NCBI GenBank assembly: GCA_001599295.1
Contig: BCGN01000001.1
Span: forward strand, 62,001-126,000
Length of the DNA stretch: 64,000 bases
Reading direction: 5' to 3'
Source: Sporopachydermia quercuum
Taxonomy: Eukaryota; Ascomycota; Sporopachydermiomycetes; Sporopachydermiales; Sporopachydermiaceae
The stretch's first letter is position 1; the number at the start of each line of letters is the position of its first letter. Shown one piece after another: positions 22,008-35,000 of this stretch. A model generated the notes under the pieces. The model made no database searches. It saw nothing but the letters and a program-made list of their open reading frames with translations, and was not told the origin of the DNA. Both the position numbers and the translations under genes were made by a program.

Positions 22008-23339
22008 TTTTTTTTGTTTTTGTTCAAATCGTATTTTGTCTGGGGTAAATTATCAATAACAGCAGTTTGATAGTTCGTGCTGGTTATAATTGTGATGCGA
22101 AGAAGTCTGGCAATTTATCGTCAATCATTCTTCCGTACCCAGATTATCAAAACAAAAACTTGAATCCAATCTATTCAGTTATTTACAATACCCTTTTCTC
22201 AAGAACCATCTTCTTTTATATACTAAATGAACCTGCAACCAACATTTCTTAACCGCTGAGATCAAAGATGACATCAAACATACTTGAAACATAGAATGAA
22301 CATTCCTCTTTCATTCTAATATTTGGCATATATTTCATACTGATTAATAGAGGAGTCTAGTCTTAAGAAACTCCGGCAAAATTATTGAAACTCTGATGTT
22401 GATGTGGTAATTAACAGAGCTACCAAAAAAAGATACTAATAAAAGTAGNTNATCATGTCGATTTTTCCATCTGTCAACTCCACCTACGTTAGACTGAAAG
22501 AATAATAGTCTCTAATTAATTTAATACTTGACTGATAAGTAAATCATACCGGATAAACTCCAAATATAGAAAAAGTATTTAATGACTAATGTGAGTTGAT
22601 TTATTACTCGATAACGTTTCAACATTAATGGCCATTCAGGTATATTTAATTACTACTCGTCCTCCTTATCTGCTTTTAGGAAAGTAGTGAGAAGACGTTT
22701 CTATGAACCATCAAACATCACGTCCCACTATGATATGTACAATCTACAAGAACCTCTAAACGTGAGTGAAATCGCAGCAATATTCTATTAATGAGTATCA
22801 GCAAAATAATTGTTGTTTTCCGTTAATAACCATACAATTTCTACACAATTATCATAAACAACTCTTGCAGGATTGCTCAAAGATTTGGCTGATTTTCTGT
22901 CTAGAGGTGTCCATTTTCGATTGTCATTATTCCCTAATTGTTCCAATCCCAAACGCATTTCAAACTCGTTTAGGCGATACCAATAAAGAAGGTTTAAGAG
23001 TGTAACCATTGAAGTGAGACAGGAGATAAAATTGCACAATATAATCATAATGAAGAATTATATTTAGGTTTTTCATAGTAAGGTTAAACGATTATGTGAA
23101 CAATATATATATATATGTAGTACTTGCATGGCATGCATATTAATGCAGTGAAAATTCTCTTTCAAATGCCGAGAGCCTCAACCTGCCCACACAGTTCGTT
23201 TTTTTTCTTTCTTATCTTTTACATAACATAACTGCTTTACAAGGCGTGACATTGTTATATTACGAGAATCAGAACGAGTTCAAAGAGTTGTTCTTGGAAT
23301 TGTATTCTCTGCTCCAGTACAGGTTTTGCATAGAACATA
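22008..23339. other. Divergent intergenic region MSB1/SMM1
   Basis: This 1.3 kb shared upstream region of MSB1 (minus) and SMM1 (plus) contains only overlapping chance frames and a TA dinucleotide run near 23105-23115. No RNA gene was seen. Confidence 0.55.
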
Positions 23340-24738
23340 ATGATTGAATATTCAGGAAAGTTAGTTTTGGCTCCTATGGTAAGTTCTTGATTTAGTGCAA
23401 GGGAGTAAAGGAACATTATCTATATAGTATTGCCTTGCCTTGATTTATGAATATACTAACCCTTTTTGAAGGTTAGGATAGGTCATCTTCCTACACGTCT
23501 GGTAGCTTTGAAGTATGGAGCAGATTTGGTTTGGGGACCGGAGATCATCGACAAAAAACTTGTGAAATGCCGAAGGGTAGTTAATGGTATGTTAAAAAGA
23601 ACTTTTTGTTATTATCTTTTCTAATATTCATACTTGGTACTAATTCAGGTTTCTTATAGAGCAACTTAAAACTATAGATTTCATAGAACCCGGGGAAACA
23701 ATCAAAAATAATGTTGCTTTCCGCACAGCTCGTGATATGGAAAAAGGAAAGCTAGTATTTCAATTAGGGACTGCTGATCCTGATTTAGCTGTAGAAGCAG
23801 CCAAAGTTGTAGCACAAGATGTTGATGCTATTGATGTGAATTCGGGATGTCCCAAACATTTTTCTATTCATTCAGGAATGGGAGCAGCACTATTGCGAAC
23901 ACCAGACAAGCTTGTTGCAATTCTAAGAAATCTCGTTGAACATGTGGGAATTCCGTATAAAATACCGATCTCAGTGAAAATCAGATTATTAGAAGAGAAA
24001 GAGGCTACATTGGCTTTGGTAGAAAGACTTGCTCAAACTGGTGTGCAATGCATAACAGTGCATTGTCGTTTAACGGAAATGCGAAATCGACAAATCCCTA
24101 TTAGACTCTACCTGAAAGAGATTGTAGATGTGTGTCATAAATTCAATGTCTCCTGTTATGTCAATGGAGGTGTAAGAGACAGAGTAGACTTTGAAGGATT
24201 AAAATTAAAGTATGGAGTCGATGGTGCAATGATCGCTAGCTCAGCTGAGTTGAACCCCTCGGTGTTTGCTCAATTAACTGAAGAAGAAAAATCAAAAATA
24301 GAAGAGCTATTTAAAGAGCAAGAAACAGGTAAATACGACTATGAATTACATCCTACTATCCGGAACATTCAGCCTTGGTGGACAGTAGCTGCTGACGTAT
24401 GCAAAGAGGCTATCAAATACGACAATTTCCCTGCAAATACAAAGTATTGTTTGACAAGAGTCGTTCCAGGTAAAGAAGCGACTTACAGAAATGTCGCTCA
24501 ATCGAAAAACAACGAAGAAATGTCCAATGCAATATCCAANTTTATTAAGGATATCAAACAAGAAGTGCAGGAGGATCAGAAAACTCAAATGCAAACAACA
24601 GATTTTAATGACAATAGTGATGTCCAAACCGAAAGTATTGGTGATAGTAAGATTCATGAAGATGAAAGCATATGTGAAATGAAAAGACCACTAAGTCCAG
24701 AAACTGAAATTTCAGTGGATAAGAGAATTCGAGTTTGA
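23340..24738 (+). CDS. SMM1: tRNA dihydrouridine synthase Dus2 (Smm1), three exons
   Basis: Exons are 23340-23378, 23472-23586 and 23660-24738. Intron 1 (93 nt) is GTAAGT ... TACTAAC ... GAAG. Intron 2 (73 nt) is GTATGT ... TACTAAT ... TTATAG, skipping an earlier CAG that would leave a stop. The spliced product is 410 aa and starts MIEYSGKLVLAPMVRIGHLPT, colinear with S. cerevisiae Smm1. The enzyme is an FMN-dependent reductase that makes dihydrouridine at position 20 of cytoplasmic tRNAs. The catalytic cysteine is C115 in NSGCPKHFSIHSGMG. Other family motifs are KIRLLEEKEAT, TVHCRLTEMRNR and VNGGVRDR. The C-terminal 60 residues are charged and probably disordered. A conserved Leu (PTRLVAL) is encoded by CTG at 23499-23501. 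It converges with TIM23, 149 bp between stops. Confidence 0.93.
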
Positions 24739-24887
24739 TGGAACTAGATGTAACATATATAAGTGCATATACATAATAGAACAAACCAGGTAAAGGAAGG
24801 TTAGATAATTGTAAAATCAACGTTACTATGTACATAACTAAAAAAGGAAGAATCTTGAGGGAAATAAAACCTTACATTACCATTTAA

Positions 24888-25529
24888 CTAATCCCTGGAG
24901 CTGATAATAGCTCTCTTCAATCCACACCATCCAGTAGCAACCGCACCAATAACAGCTGATGAAATAGCCATTGGCCGCAGACCTTTAGTACTTCGGAAAA
25001 TGGCTCCCGAAATAAAACCAGCAGCAATAGAATTAAGATCATCATGTTTACCTCTAAATCCATCAATAGCACTGTTAACTAGATTGTAGATCATAGCACA
25101 TACACCAGCGCTGTTACCAATGAAAGGACCACGTCTAGTGATAGAGTTGAGCACAGTATTTATCTTCAGCTTGGTTGGTTGACCAGCTTTGATTGCAGAC
25201 AAACCTTCTGTTAAACCATAAGCACCACCAGTACCCAATCCCAGTAAATAAACCGTACCAGTACCGTAACAAAGATCATCGGTCCAACCTCTCGAAGGGA
25301 TGATAGCGTCATGTCCTTGTAATGTTGATAAACCATCATCTTCTAAATCCAAAAACTCTAAATCTTTGCCAACTCCTGCTAAAGGATGCAATTTTTCAAA
25401 GTCAACAGATTGTGAAAGAAATGAGTTAACATCTTGAACTGCTGAAGGATCAAATCCTAATGCTTGTGAAGACCCTGTTTCAGAGATGGTCTCTTCCTTC
25501 TTTTTACTACCGCCTAAAAGCCACGACAT
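24888..25529 (-). CDS. TIM23: Mitochondrial inner-membrane translocase subunit Tim23
   Basis: 213 codons, close to the 222 aa of S. cerevisiae Tim23. The hydrophilic intermembrane-space half (residues 1-95) has the conserved LHPLAGVGKDLEFLDLED segment and a helical stretch (VQDVNSFLSQSVDF) used for dimerisation and presequence binding. The C-terminal half has about four hydrophobic segments of the Tim17/22/23 family, with the GxxxG-type TGGAYGLTEG and RRGPFIGNSAGVCAMIYNL signatures. It forms the channel core of the presequence translocase in the inner membrane. The start is the only ATG and fits the family N-terminus. It faces SMM1 tail to tail. Confidence 0.95.
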   Translation of the reverse strand: MSWLLGGSKKKEETISETGSSQALGFDPSAVQDVNSFLSQSVDFEKLHPLAGVGKDLEFLDLEDDGLSTLQGHDAIIPSRGWTDDLCYGTGTVYLLGLGTGGAYGLTEGLSAIKAGQPTKLKINTVLNSITRRGPFIGNSAGVCAMIYNLVNSAIDGFRGKHDDLNSIAAGFISGAIFRSTKGLRPMAISSAVIGAVATGWCGLKRAIISSRD

Positions 25530-26754
25530 CTTGTGCCTATTCTATATTGTGTGTTGTTGTATGTATGCTAAATAGGAAAAAATCCCTTATGATGGAAATT
25601 TTCAATCTGGCGTATTGGTTCCGTTTGATCAAGCTCGTTGAATGCAAAGTTCGCTTCCTTTATTGTCTATATTCATCTATCCGTAGAAATACTGGCAACC
25701 CTGTCCACACAACCGGCAGCGTATCACTATATCACATAAATCAAGCAAGTTCTTCTAAAGTAAGACTTCGGTGCTATGAACACTTAAATCAGTATATTTG
25801 AATATCGTTAATTTTGCTAATAGAGGGACCAACAATAAGTATATTTTCCTCCTTTTCCGGTTCTGAGGAAAGCGAAAAATTGAANAAAGTGAAAAATTGT
25901 TATGTCAGGACAAGACTGACAAGACATATCACTGATATTCTATTGCCACAATAACTTACCAAGAAACGTGACTTAATTTTCTGATGAGATGAGTCTTGTA
26001 GACAAAATAGTATGACATATGACATATAGGTGTATGGGTGATGTGTACTTAATAATTTTTCAGTCCTGAAGATTAATGGAAGAACTTCCGTAATTAGGTT
26101 ATTTGGAGTGAGCTGTCATGTTAGAAAGATGGTAGGTAATGAGACTCAACGGGTATCTAATTCAGGNGGGCTGATCGTGAGATTTAGGGAAGAAACTGCT
26201 ACTGGAAAGTTCAAGAGATTGTTGAGTTTTTAAAAGCCGAAGTTTGAACTTAATATACCAGAGTAATCATGTCAAAAGCCGGAAATTGACTCTGATGGCT
26301 TAATGGGTGAATTGTCTGTATATCTTAAAGAACAATCAAGCTGAATGAAATTGGGCTGTAAAAGAAGATTCGATGGGTAAGGAAAGGTGTGCTAGAAGAA
26401 GGAAGACATGATGTAGTTCAGAAAAATAACAATGGTTAATTCAAGATTAACTTGGTACATTAATTGTAGTGTTTAGTTACCTTAAACCGCAAAATAAAAT
26501 TCGAATTTCAGTTTAACTGTTTGTGTAGATGGCTTATGATGATAAATTGACTAATGTTACTATTGTATAATGGCTTCTTAATTACAGGTAACTAATGATA
26601 AGTAACTATGTTAGACATGGAATACCAAACGTGAAGATCATGATAAACCTTGGACTACAGAATCAACCCAATATATGTCAGAGTTGTANTTCAATCTTAC
26701 TTATTACGATCCAAGTTCTAAGTACATTTACGTCTCGTATTAGCGACGTCTCAT

Positions 26755-26861
<107 letters not shown>

Positions 26862-28550
26862 CTCAGCCCTAGCTAATCAGACAATCTAGATTCACTTGTC
26901 AATCTTGACACTAGCGATCTTTCCCTATAAAGCTGGTTTTATTAGAAACGCATATATCCTCTCATCACTGGAAATTAATACCCCAGTTTTACGGCTCCTG
27001 CCTTTTGATACAAGATCTCGTCTTGCTTGAATGATGATGATTCCCTTGAACAATTTAGTTTTTTTTCAGTACTTGTAGTTTTCACCAAAATGTGTTTTCG
27101 ATCCGTCTGTACAAATCTAATTGAACGATCTTGTATTAAATTTCCAATTCACTTAACACATCATTATTTAAGATTATCTATCTGCCCTTGATTTCTAGCA
27201 TTATCTACTCATCTCTTTCAATTACTTGGTAATATTCTCTTTATCGCCGATTCGTTGGGCATAAATTATAAGAGAAAATGTTGGGGTCCTAATAACGGAC
27301 TCTGTCCGAGTGTCCTAATAGTAGTCCTGTTTAACTTGGTGTTGCGTTTGACTAAGCGGGGAAAACTGCATAAAAAATAGAAAATGCGATTATTTTGTAT
27401 GAGTTTGGTTATTTATAATATAAGATGTGCCTACTTTGGGAACTATTCTACTATTTAATTAGAAGCAAATAATGCTGAATGGTTAGGAAACAGTATAACA
27501 TATTTACATGAGGCTATTATTAACGGTTGTGAGCTTTGCTTTGAATAAGATGCATGTGGGAATATGTGATGTTGAAAAACATGCATAATACTGCATGCTG
27601 ATAAAAACGGAGATGTCATCTAGAGACTACTATAATAACAACAACGAGACACCAAAAACAATTTTTATTTCACACTTTTTTTAAATAGGTACGAATATTA
27701 TCCCTCTAATAAGGAGGTGCNATAATTAATACACCCCAATATCAACAATTAGATCAACTTCTACCGACCAAACCCTTTGAATTCGACACGCCCTCCAGAT
27801 TCGTCTAGTGCTGTCCTACATATCATGCATGAAATCCTAAACCCAATTCATATTTCCAGTCTCCAGTATGCCCCCTATAGATTCTTTCAGTTCTTCATAT
27901 ATCTCCATCTTCACACCACATACAACTAGTTACTGCTCTTCATACAATCTCCTCTTATTCCATTAATCTATATTTCCACTTTCAATCTTGCAACAATTTT
28001 ATTTCACATCTTCCTTTTTTCCTTTCGTTGCCTATAAAAATCTGTTCGACATTCATCCCACCACTCGTATATCAAGCTGCCAAACTCAATTTCTGTTGGC
28101 TCTCCATGTAATTGTTAAAGTTGATTTCCCGGTTTTTGAAATACATTTTATTCCGTACACATACCATTTCGCAATCGTTTATTTACAGCATTTCTTCAAA
28201 AAAACGTCATCAACAGTGTCAATTTCTACTATATTTCTCNTGTTTGAGGAGAATTGTCTCTAGAGAATCAGCTCTGTATTGCCCTAATTTCAACCTAATG
28301 AAGACATAAGAAGCCGGGCTGCGCTTCATTGTACCTTAAACACTCCTTCCGTTCACTCTCTTCCTATGTAACCAATACGGTAAGCGTAAGCCTCCCATTT
28401 CCTCACGCGTCCGTTAAGCGTTTCATTAAGTTGGTTTCGAGCGACACGTAAGAATGAAAAATATGATATACGGGAATAGAAACGTAGTTTCACTATAAAC
28501 AATCTTTCCAGCTAACAAGTAATGTATTATTGGATTAATTGCTACAGTTT

Positions 28551-28558
28551 TATATATA
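28551..28558 (+). promoter_or_regulatory. Candidate TATA element of ACC1
   Basis: TATATATA lies 140 bp before the start of the AUG-less extension (28691) and 520 bp before the first ATG (29078). With usual yeast spacing, transcripts would begin before 28691 and so include the whole extension. Confidence 0.35.
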
Positions 28559-28690
28559 CTAAGACTAGTACTGTACTTGTTGTATTCTGTTCGTCTTCCT
28601 CTATATCCAGGTTGTATCACAGGTTCGATAGCTTTTCCGTTCTCATTTCTCAACACATCTTACTGTTGGTGTTTTCCCATTGTCCATTAA

Positions 28691-29077
28691 ATTACCTTAG
28701 ACTGTATCAAGTTGTTGTTTGACAAATCATTAAACGCAACGCGATACTTGAGCCTTTACAAGGTTGGGATTAACAATAGAAATAAAAGTGATTCTACGGT
28801 GCTAAGAAGGAAACTGCATGATATCGGGTTGACATTGTATTTCAAAAGTTCAGTACCAGTATCAGTATCAGCATCTTATTTGCATTGGTTCAATATTGGA
28901 AACCTGAGATTGAAATCGACATCATCAACATCGAAATCAATATTAACCGCAAGATTACCATTTGTATATAACTATAGCTATAACTATAACTTGAAGGGTA
29001 ATTGTCTCAGCAGTCGATTTGGAACCCCATCTAATAACCATTCAATCCACACAACACCTACAACACAAGCAGCAAAT
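28691..29077 (+). other. In-frame AUG-less N-terminal extension of ACC1 (candidate mitochondrial presequence)
   Basis: Between the in-frame TAA at 28688-28690 and the ATG at 29078, 129 codons are open in the ACC1 frame, with no ATG among them. The translation is rich in S, N, Y, L, R and K and poor in acids (for example [12 protein letters not shown], then [13 protein letters not shown]), like a mitochondrial presequence. Possible starts are ATT at 28691, TTG at 28712 (A at -3), TTG at 28715 and ACG at 28742. S. cerevisiae HFA1 reaches mitochondria through a comparable non-AUG-initiated leader. I see no convincing branch point and 3' splice site that would attach an upstream ATG exon. Confidence 0.6.
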
Positions 29078-32000
29078 ATGGCTTCAGTGATTTACTCCCA
29101 CGATAAACTGCCTCCCCATTTCATTGGGTTGAACACTATTGATCGGGCTGAACCAGGACCAGTTCGTGAATTTGTTCAGTCTCATGGCGGTCATACTGTT
29201 ATCACCAAGGTTCTTATTGCGAATAATGGTATTGCTGCTGTTAAAATGATTCGCTCAGTTCGAAAATGGGCTTACGAAACATTCAATAACGAAAAAGCTA
29301 TTCAATTTGTCGCCATGGCCACTCCTGAAGATTTGGAAGCCAATGCCGATTACATTAGAATGGCTGACCAATACATTGAAGTCCCCGGTGGAACTAATAA
29401 TAATAATTATGCTAACGTTGAACTTATTGTTGACGTTGCTGAAAGAACCGACGTTAATGCTGTTTGGGCCGGTTGGGGTCATGCTTCAGAAAACCCAAAA
29501 TTGCCAGAAATGCTGGCCGCTTCTCCAAAGAGAATCCTNTTCATTGGTCCTCCTGGTTCCGCTATGCGCTCTTTAGGTGATAAAATCTCTTCTACTATTG
29601 TTGCTCAGCATGCCAAGGTCCCCTGTATTCCATGGTCTGGTACTGGTGTTGAGGAAGTTTTAGTTGACGAAAAGACTAATCTAGTATCAGTTACTGATGA
29701 GGTATATCAAAAGGGATGTTGTACATCTCCACAAGATGGTTTGAAAAAGGCCAAAGAAATTGGTTTTCCTATTATGATTAAAGCCTCTGAAGGTGGTGGT
29801 GGTAAAGGTATTCGGAAGGTCGAGAGAGAAGAAGATTTTTTATTAATGTATGATCAAGCAGCATCCGAGATTCCTGGTTCACCGATTTTCATTATGCAGT
29901 TGGCTGGTGATGCCCGTCATTTAGAAGTACAATTACTTGCTGATGAATACGGTAATAATATTTCCTTGTTTGGTCGTGACTGCTCTGTTCAAAGAAGACA
30001 TCAAAAGATTATCGAAGAAGCCCCAGTAACTATAGCCAAACCTGATACTTTCACAGCTATGGAAAAAGCTGCAGTTAGATTGGGTAAATTAGTAGGCTAT
30101 GTTTCTGCTGGTACTGTCGAATACCTTTACTCTTATAAGGACGACAAGTTTTACTTCTTAGAGCTGAATCCTCGTTTACAAGTAGAACATCCTACTACCG
30201 AAATGGTCACCGGTGTGAATTTACCTGCCGCTCAATTACAAATTGCCATGGGTATCCCGTTACATCGAGTAAGAGACATTAGATTGTTATATGGTGTTGA
30301 TCCTCATACTGCTACCGAAATTGACTTTGAATTCTCCACTGAATTATCTAAGAAGACCCAAAGAAAACCTGTGCCCAAGGGACACACCACTGCTTGTCGT
30401 ATTACTTCTGAAGACCCTGGCGAGGGATTCAAGCCTTCTAGTGGTATGATGCATGAGCTGAACTTCCGATCGAGTTCTAACGTTTGGGGTTATTTCTCTG
30501 TCAGTAACCAGGGTGGAATTCATTCGTTTTCTGACTCACAATTTGGTCACATTTTTGCCTTTGGTGAAAATCGTCAAGCCTCTCGTAAACATATGGTTGT
30601 AGCTCTAAAGGAGTTGAGCATTAGAGGTGATTTCAGAACTACTGTCGAATACTTGATCAAGTTGTTAGAAACACCAGCTTTTGAAGGGAATAAGATCACA
30701 ACTGGTTGGCTTGATGAATTAATCTCTAAGAAGCTCACCGCTGAAAGGCCCGACTCACACTTGGCAGTTATTTGTGGTGCAGTCACTAAAGCGCACATTG
30801 CTTATGATGAAAGCATCAAAGGCTATATTAACTCTTTAGAAAGAGGTCAGGTATCACCTGCAGACACTCTCAAGACGATTTTCCCGGTGGATTTCATTTA
30901 TGAAGGTGTTAAATACAAGTTCACTGCTACCAAGTCATCCTTAGATACATATACATTATTTGTCAATGGAAGTAAATGCCAGGTTGGTGTTCGAGCTCTT
31001 GCTGATAGCGGTTTATTGATATCCATTGGTGGTAAGTCCCATAATGTGTACTGGAAGAAGGAAGCTGCTGGCACGAGATTGTCTGTTGATTCAATGACCT
31101 GTTTATTAGAAGTTGAATCCGATCCAACCCAGTTGAAGACACCATCTCCTGGTAAGCTGGTTAAGTATTTAGTAGAAAATGGTGATCATATCAAGGCAGG
31201 TCAACCTTTTGCTGAAGTGGAGGTGATGAAGATGTTCATGCCTTTAGTTGCTCAAGAAGACGGTATTGTCCAGCTAATCAAACAGCCAGGATCAACTCTG
31301 AATGCTGGTGATATATTGGCTATTTTGGCTTTAGACGATCCTTCAAAGGTGAAACATGCTTTGCCCTATGAAGGCACCTTACCGGAATTTGGAGCTCCTA
31401 AGATTTCTGGTGATAAGCCTTCTCAGAAATACAGATTGTTATATTCTACTTTAGAGAACATTCTTATGGGTTTTGACAATCAAGTCGTGATGAAGCCAAC
31501 ATTAGCGGCTTTGATTGAAGTATTAAGAGACCCTGAATTACCTTACTCATCATGGCTTGCAAAAGTGTCTGCTTTACACAGCAGATTACCGGCCGAGTTA
31601 GATGCCACTTTGAACAGTTTAGTGGAGAAAGCAAGCCACCGAAAGGTTGAGTTCCCCGCTAAGCAAATATTAAAAGCCATTAAGAAGTTTGCTGCTGAAC
31701 AAAAAGTGGATCATGCATTCAAAGATGCTGTTGCACCATTGATTGAAATCGCCGAAGAATTCTCTGAAGGTTTACTTGTTCATGAGTATAAAGTATTTGC
31801 TGGCTTACTAGAAGAATACTATAAAGTTGAGCAGTTATTCTGTGGACAAAATGTTCGTGATGACGATGTTATTTTGAGGCTTCGTGACGAAAATAAGGAT
31901 GATCTATTCAAGGTTGTGTTGACAGTGTTATCACACTCTAAATGCAGTTCAAAGAACAACTTGATTCTTGCTATTCTTAATGAGTATCAACCATCAAAAA

Positions 32001-35000
32001 TTAATCACGGTAATGTCTCAACATACTTCAAACCTGTGTTAAAGAAGTTTGTTGAACTAGAATCTCGATCGTCAGCTAAAGTTGTTTTNAAAGCAAGAGA
32101 AATCCTTATTCAATGCGCGTTACCTTCTTTGAAAGAACGCAGTGATCAATTAGAGCATATTTTGAAATCATCAGTGATGGAAACGAGCTATGGATCTGTT
32201 GGTTTATCTCATCGATCACCTGAATTCGAGGTGCTGAAAGACGTTATTGATTCCAAATTCACAGTTTTTGACGTGTTATCGCAATTCTTAAACCATTCTG
32301 ATCCTTATGTAGCCATTGCTGCTATGGAAGTGTATGTGAGAAGAGCTTACAGGGCTTATATCGTTAGTGATATCAAGTATATCAATGACGATGAAGGTGC
32401 CCCTGTTATCAACTGGAAGTTCAAGTTACCAACGTTAGCTGCTGCTGCTTATAATGCAGTTGCTCCTAATGCTATTCGAACTGGTCAAGGCAATATGGGA
32501 AGAGCATTATCGGTGTCGGATTTGACTTATGTTAGTACTGGTAATAAGTCCGATAGCGAGCCAATGAGAAATGGTGTTATTACTGCTGCTTCTCATATCG
32601 ATGAGTTGGATGAAGCTCTATCAAGGGCTTTGGACGCTACCCCGAAGAAATCGTTGTCTATCAATGCTGTTCGCAACAATATTCTGAACCCAAGAGATNC
32701 TCGTGACAATTCGCCTCCTATCAGTGCTAAGGAGCTGACGAATGTCTGTAATGTTGTTATTAGTAGTATTGATGGTTATGAAACTGACGCTGATGTGTTA
32801 GATAAGATTCAAGAATTCATAAAGGATGCTAAAGATGATTTACTTGCTGGCTCCATCAGAAGATTGACTTTTGTTCTAGCCAATGATTTAGGTAAATACC
32901 CNAAGTACTATACTTTCCGTGGTCCTGAATACAAAGAAGATAAGGCAATTAGACATATTGAACCAGCTTTGGCGTATCAATTGGAACTTCGAAGACTTTC
33001 CAACTTTAACATCAAGCCAGTTTTTACTGACAATAGAAACATTCATGTATATGAAGCTGTTGCTAAGAATTCCAGCACTGATAAGCGGTTCTTTACTAGA
33101 GGTATTGTTCGACCTGGCAANATCCGTGATGACATTACTACTGCTGAATATCTTATTTCTGAGGCTGATAGATTGATGAGTGATATTTTGGATGCTTTAG
33201 AAGTTATTGGCACAACCAACTCTGATCTTAACCATATTTTCATCAACTTCTCTGCTGTGTTCAGTCTTGTTCCTGAAGAGGTTGAAGCTGCTTTTGGTGG
33301 ATTCTTGGAAAGATTTGGTAGAAGGTTATGGAGATTAAGAGTCACTGCTGCTGAAATTAGAATCATGTGTACTGACCCTGCCACAGGTGTTCCTTTCCCC
33401 TTAAGAGCCATGATTAACAATGTATCTGGTTATGTTGTAACCAGTGAATTATACGTTGAAGCCAAAAACTCTGATGGAGAATGGGTTTTCAAGTCTCTCG
33501 GTAGGCCTGGTAGTATGCATATGAGAAGTATCTCAACTCCTTATCCTACAAAGGAGTGGCTACAACCCAAAAGATACAGTGCTCATTTGATGGGGACCAC
33601 TTACTGCTATGATTTCCCTGAATTGTTCCGACAGGCTGTTTTATCCTCTTGGCATAATTACAACTCCAAAGCTAAAATTCCTGATGATTTTTTCTCATAT
33701 AAGGAATTAATTCTTGAGCAAGGAACTGAACTTTCTGAAGTNTCAAGGGAACCTGGGGCCAATACTTGTGGTATGGTTGCTTGGAAGTTGTTCATGAAAA
33801 CACCGGAATACCCACGGGGAAGAGAGATTATTGTTGTTGCTAATGATATCACTTTTAAGATTGGTTCCTTTGGTCCCGAAGAAGATAAGATGTTCAACAA
33901 GGTAACTGAATTCGCTAGAGAGTTAGGAATTCCCAGAATCTACTTGTCAGCGAACTCCGGTGCACGAATTGGTATTGCCGATGAGCTTATCCCATTGTTC
34001 TCAGTTGCATGGAATGATGCTGAAAACCCTGATAGGGGCTTCAGATACTTATACCTTACTCCTGATGTAAAGAAGAGTATGGATAAGCAAAATGTCACTT
34101 CTTGTATTACTACTAAGATTGTTGAAGATGGTGAGGAAAGATATAGAATTGATGCTATNGTTGGTGCTGAAGACGGTCTTGGTGTTGAATGTTTAAGAGG
34201 ATCAGGTCTTATTGCTGGTGCTACTTCTCGGGCATACAAAGACATTTTCACAATTACCTTGGTCACTTGTAGATCTGTTGGTATTGGTGCTTATTTAGTC
34301 AGATTAGGTCAAAGAGCCATTCAAATTGAAGGTCAGCCTATTATCTTGACTGGTGCTCCAGCCATCAATAAATTATTGGGTAGAGATGTATATAGTAGTA
34401 ATTTGCAACTGGGTGGCACCCAAATCATGTACAGAAATGGTGTTTCTCACTTGACTGCTAATGATGATTTAGAAGGTGTTGAGCAAATCGTTGAATGGCT
34501 GTCTTATGTTCCTTCAAAGAAGGGTATGCCTGTTCCCGTGTTAGAATCAGAAGACACTTGGGACAGGGATGTGGACTACATACCTATCAAAAGTGAACCT
34601 TATGATGTCCGTTGGTTAATTTCTGGCAGAGAAACTGAAGATGGATTTGAATATGGTTTGTTTGATAAGGGATCCTTTAGAGAAACATTAGGTGGATGGG
34701 CTAAGGGTGTTGTGGTTGGCCGCGCAAGATTAGGTGGTATACCTATTGGTATAATTGGAGTTGAAACTAAGACAATTGAGAACTTATCACCTGCTGATCC
34801 TGCTAATCCCGGCTCAACTGAGAATCTAATTCAAGAAGCTGGTCAAGTTTGGTATCCTAACTCTGCTTTCAAGACCGCCCAAGCTATCAATGATTTCAAC
34901 AATGGTGAGGAGTTACCATTGATGATCTTAGCCAACTGGAGAGGTTTCTCTGGTGGTCAAAGAGATATGTACAACGAAGTGTTAAAATACGGTTCGTTTA

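Noticed and set aside
27281-27750. TGTTGGGG start that recalls a long terminal repeat of a Ty-like element
   Set aside because: No matching terminal sequence with flanking target duplication was found, and no internal element parts are present. The patch is only slightly GC-richer with a short internal repeat.
28380-28712. An upstream ATG exon spliced to the ACC1 extension
   Set aside because: A GTAAGC donor exists near 28380, but the required acceptor would have to lie after 28690, where I find no CTAAC-type branch point before a suitable AG.
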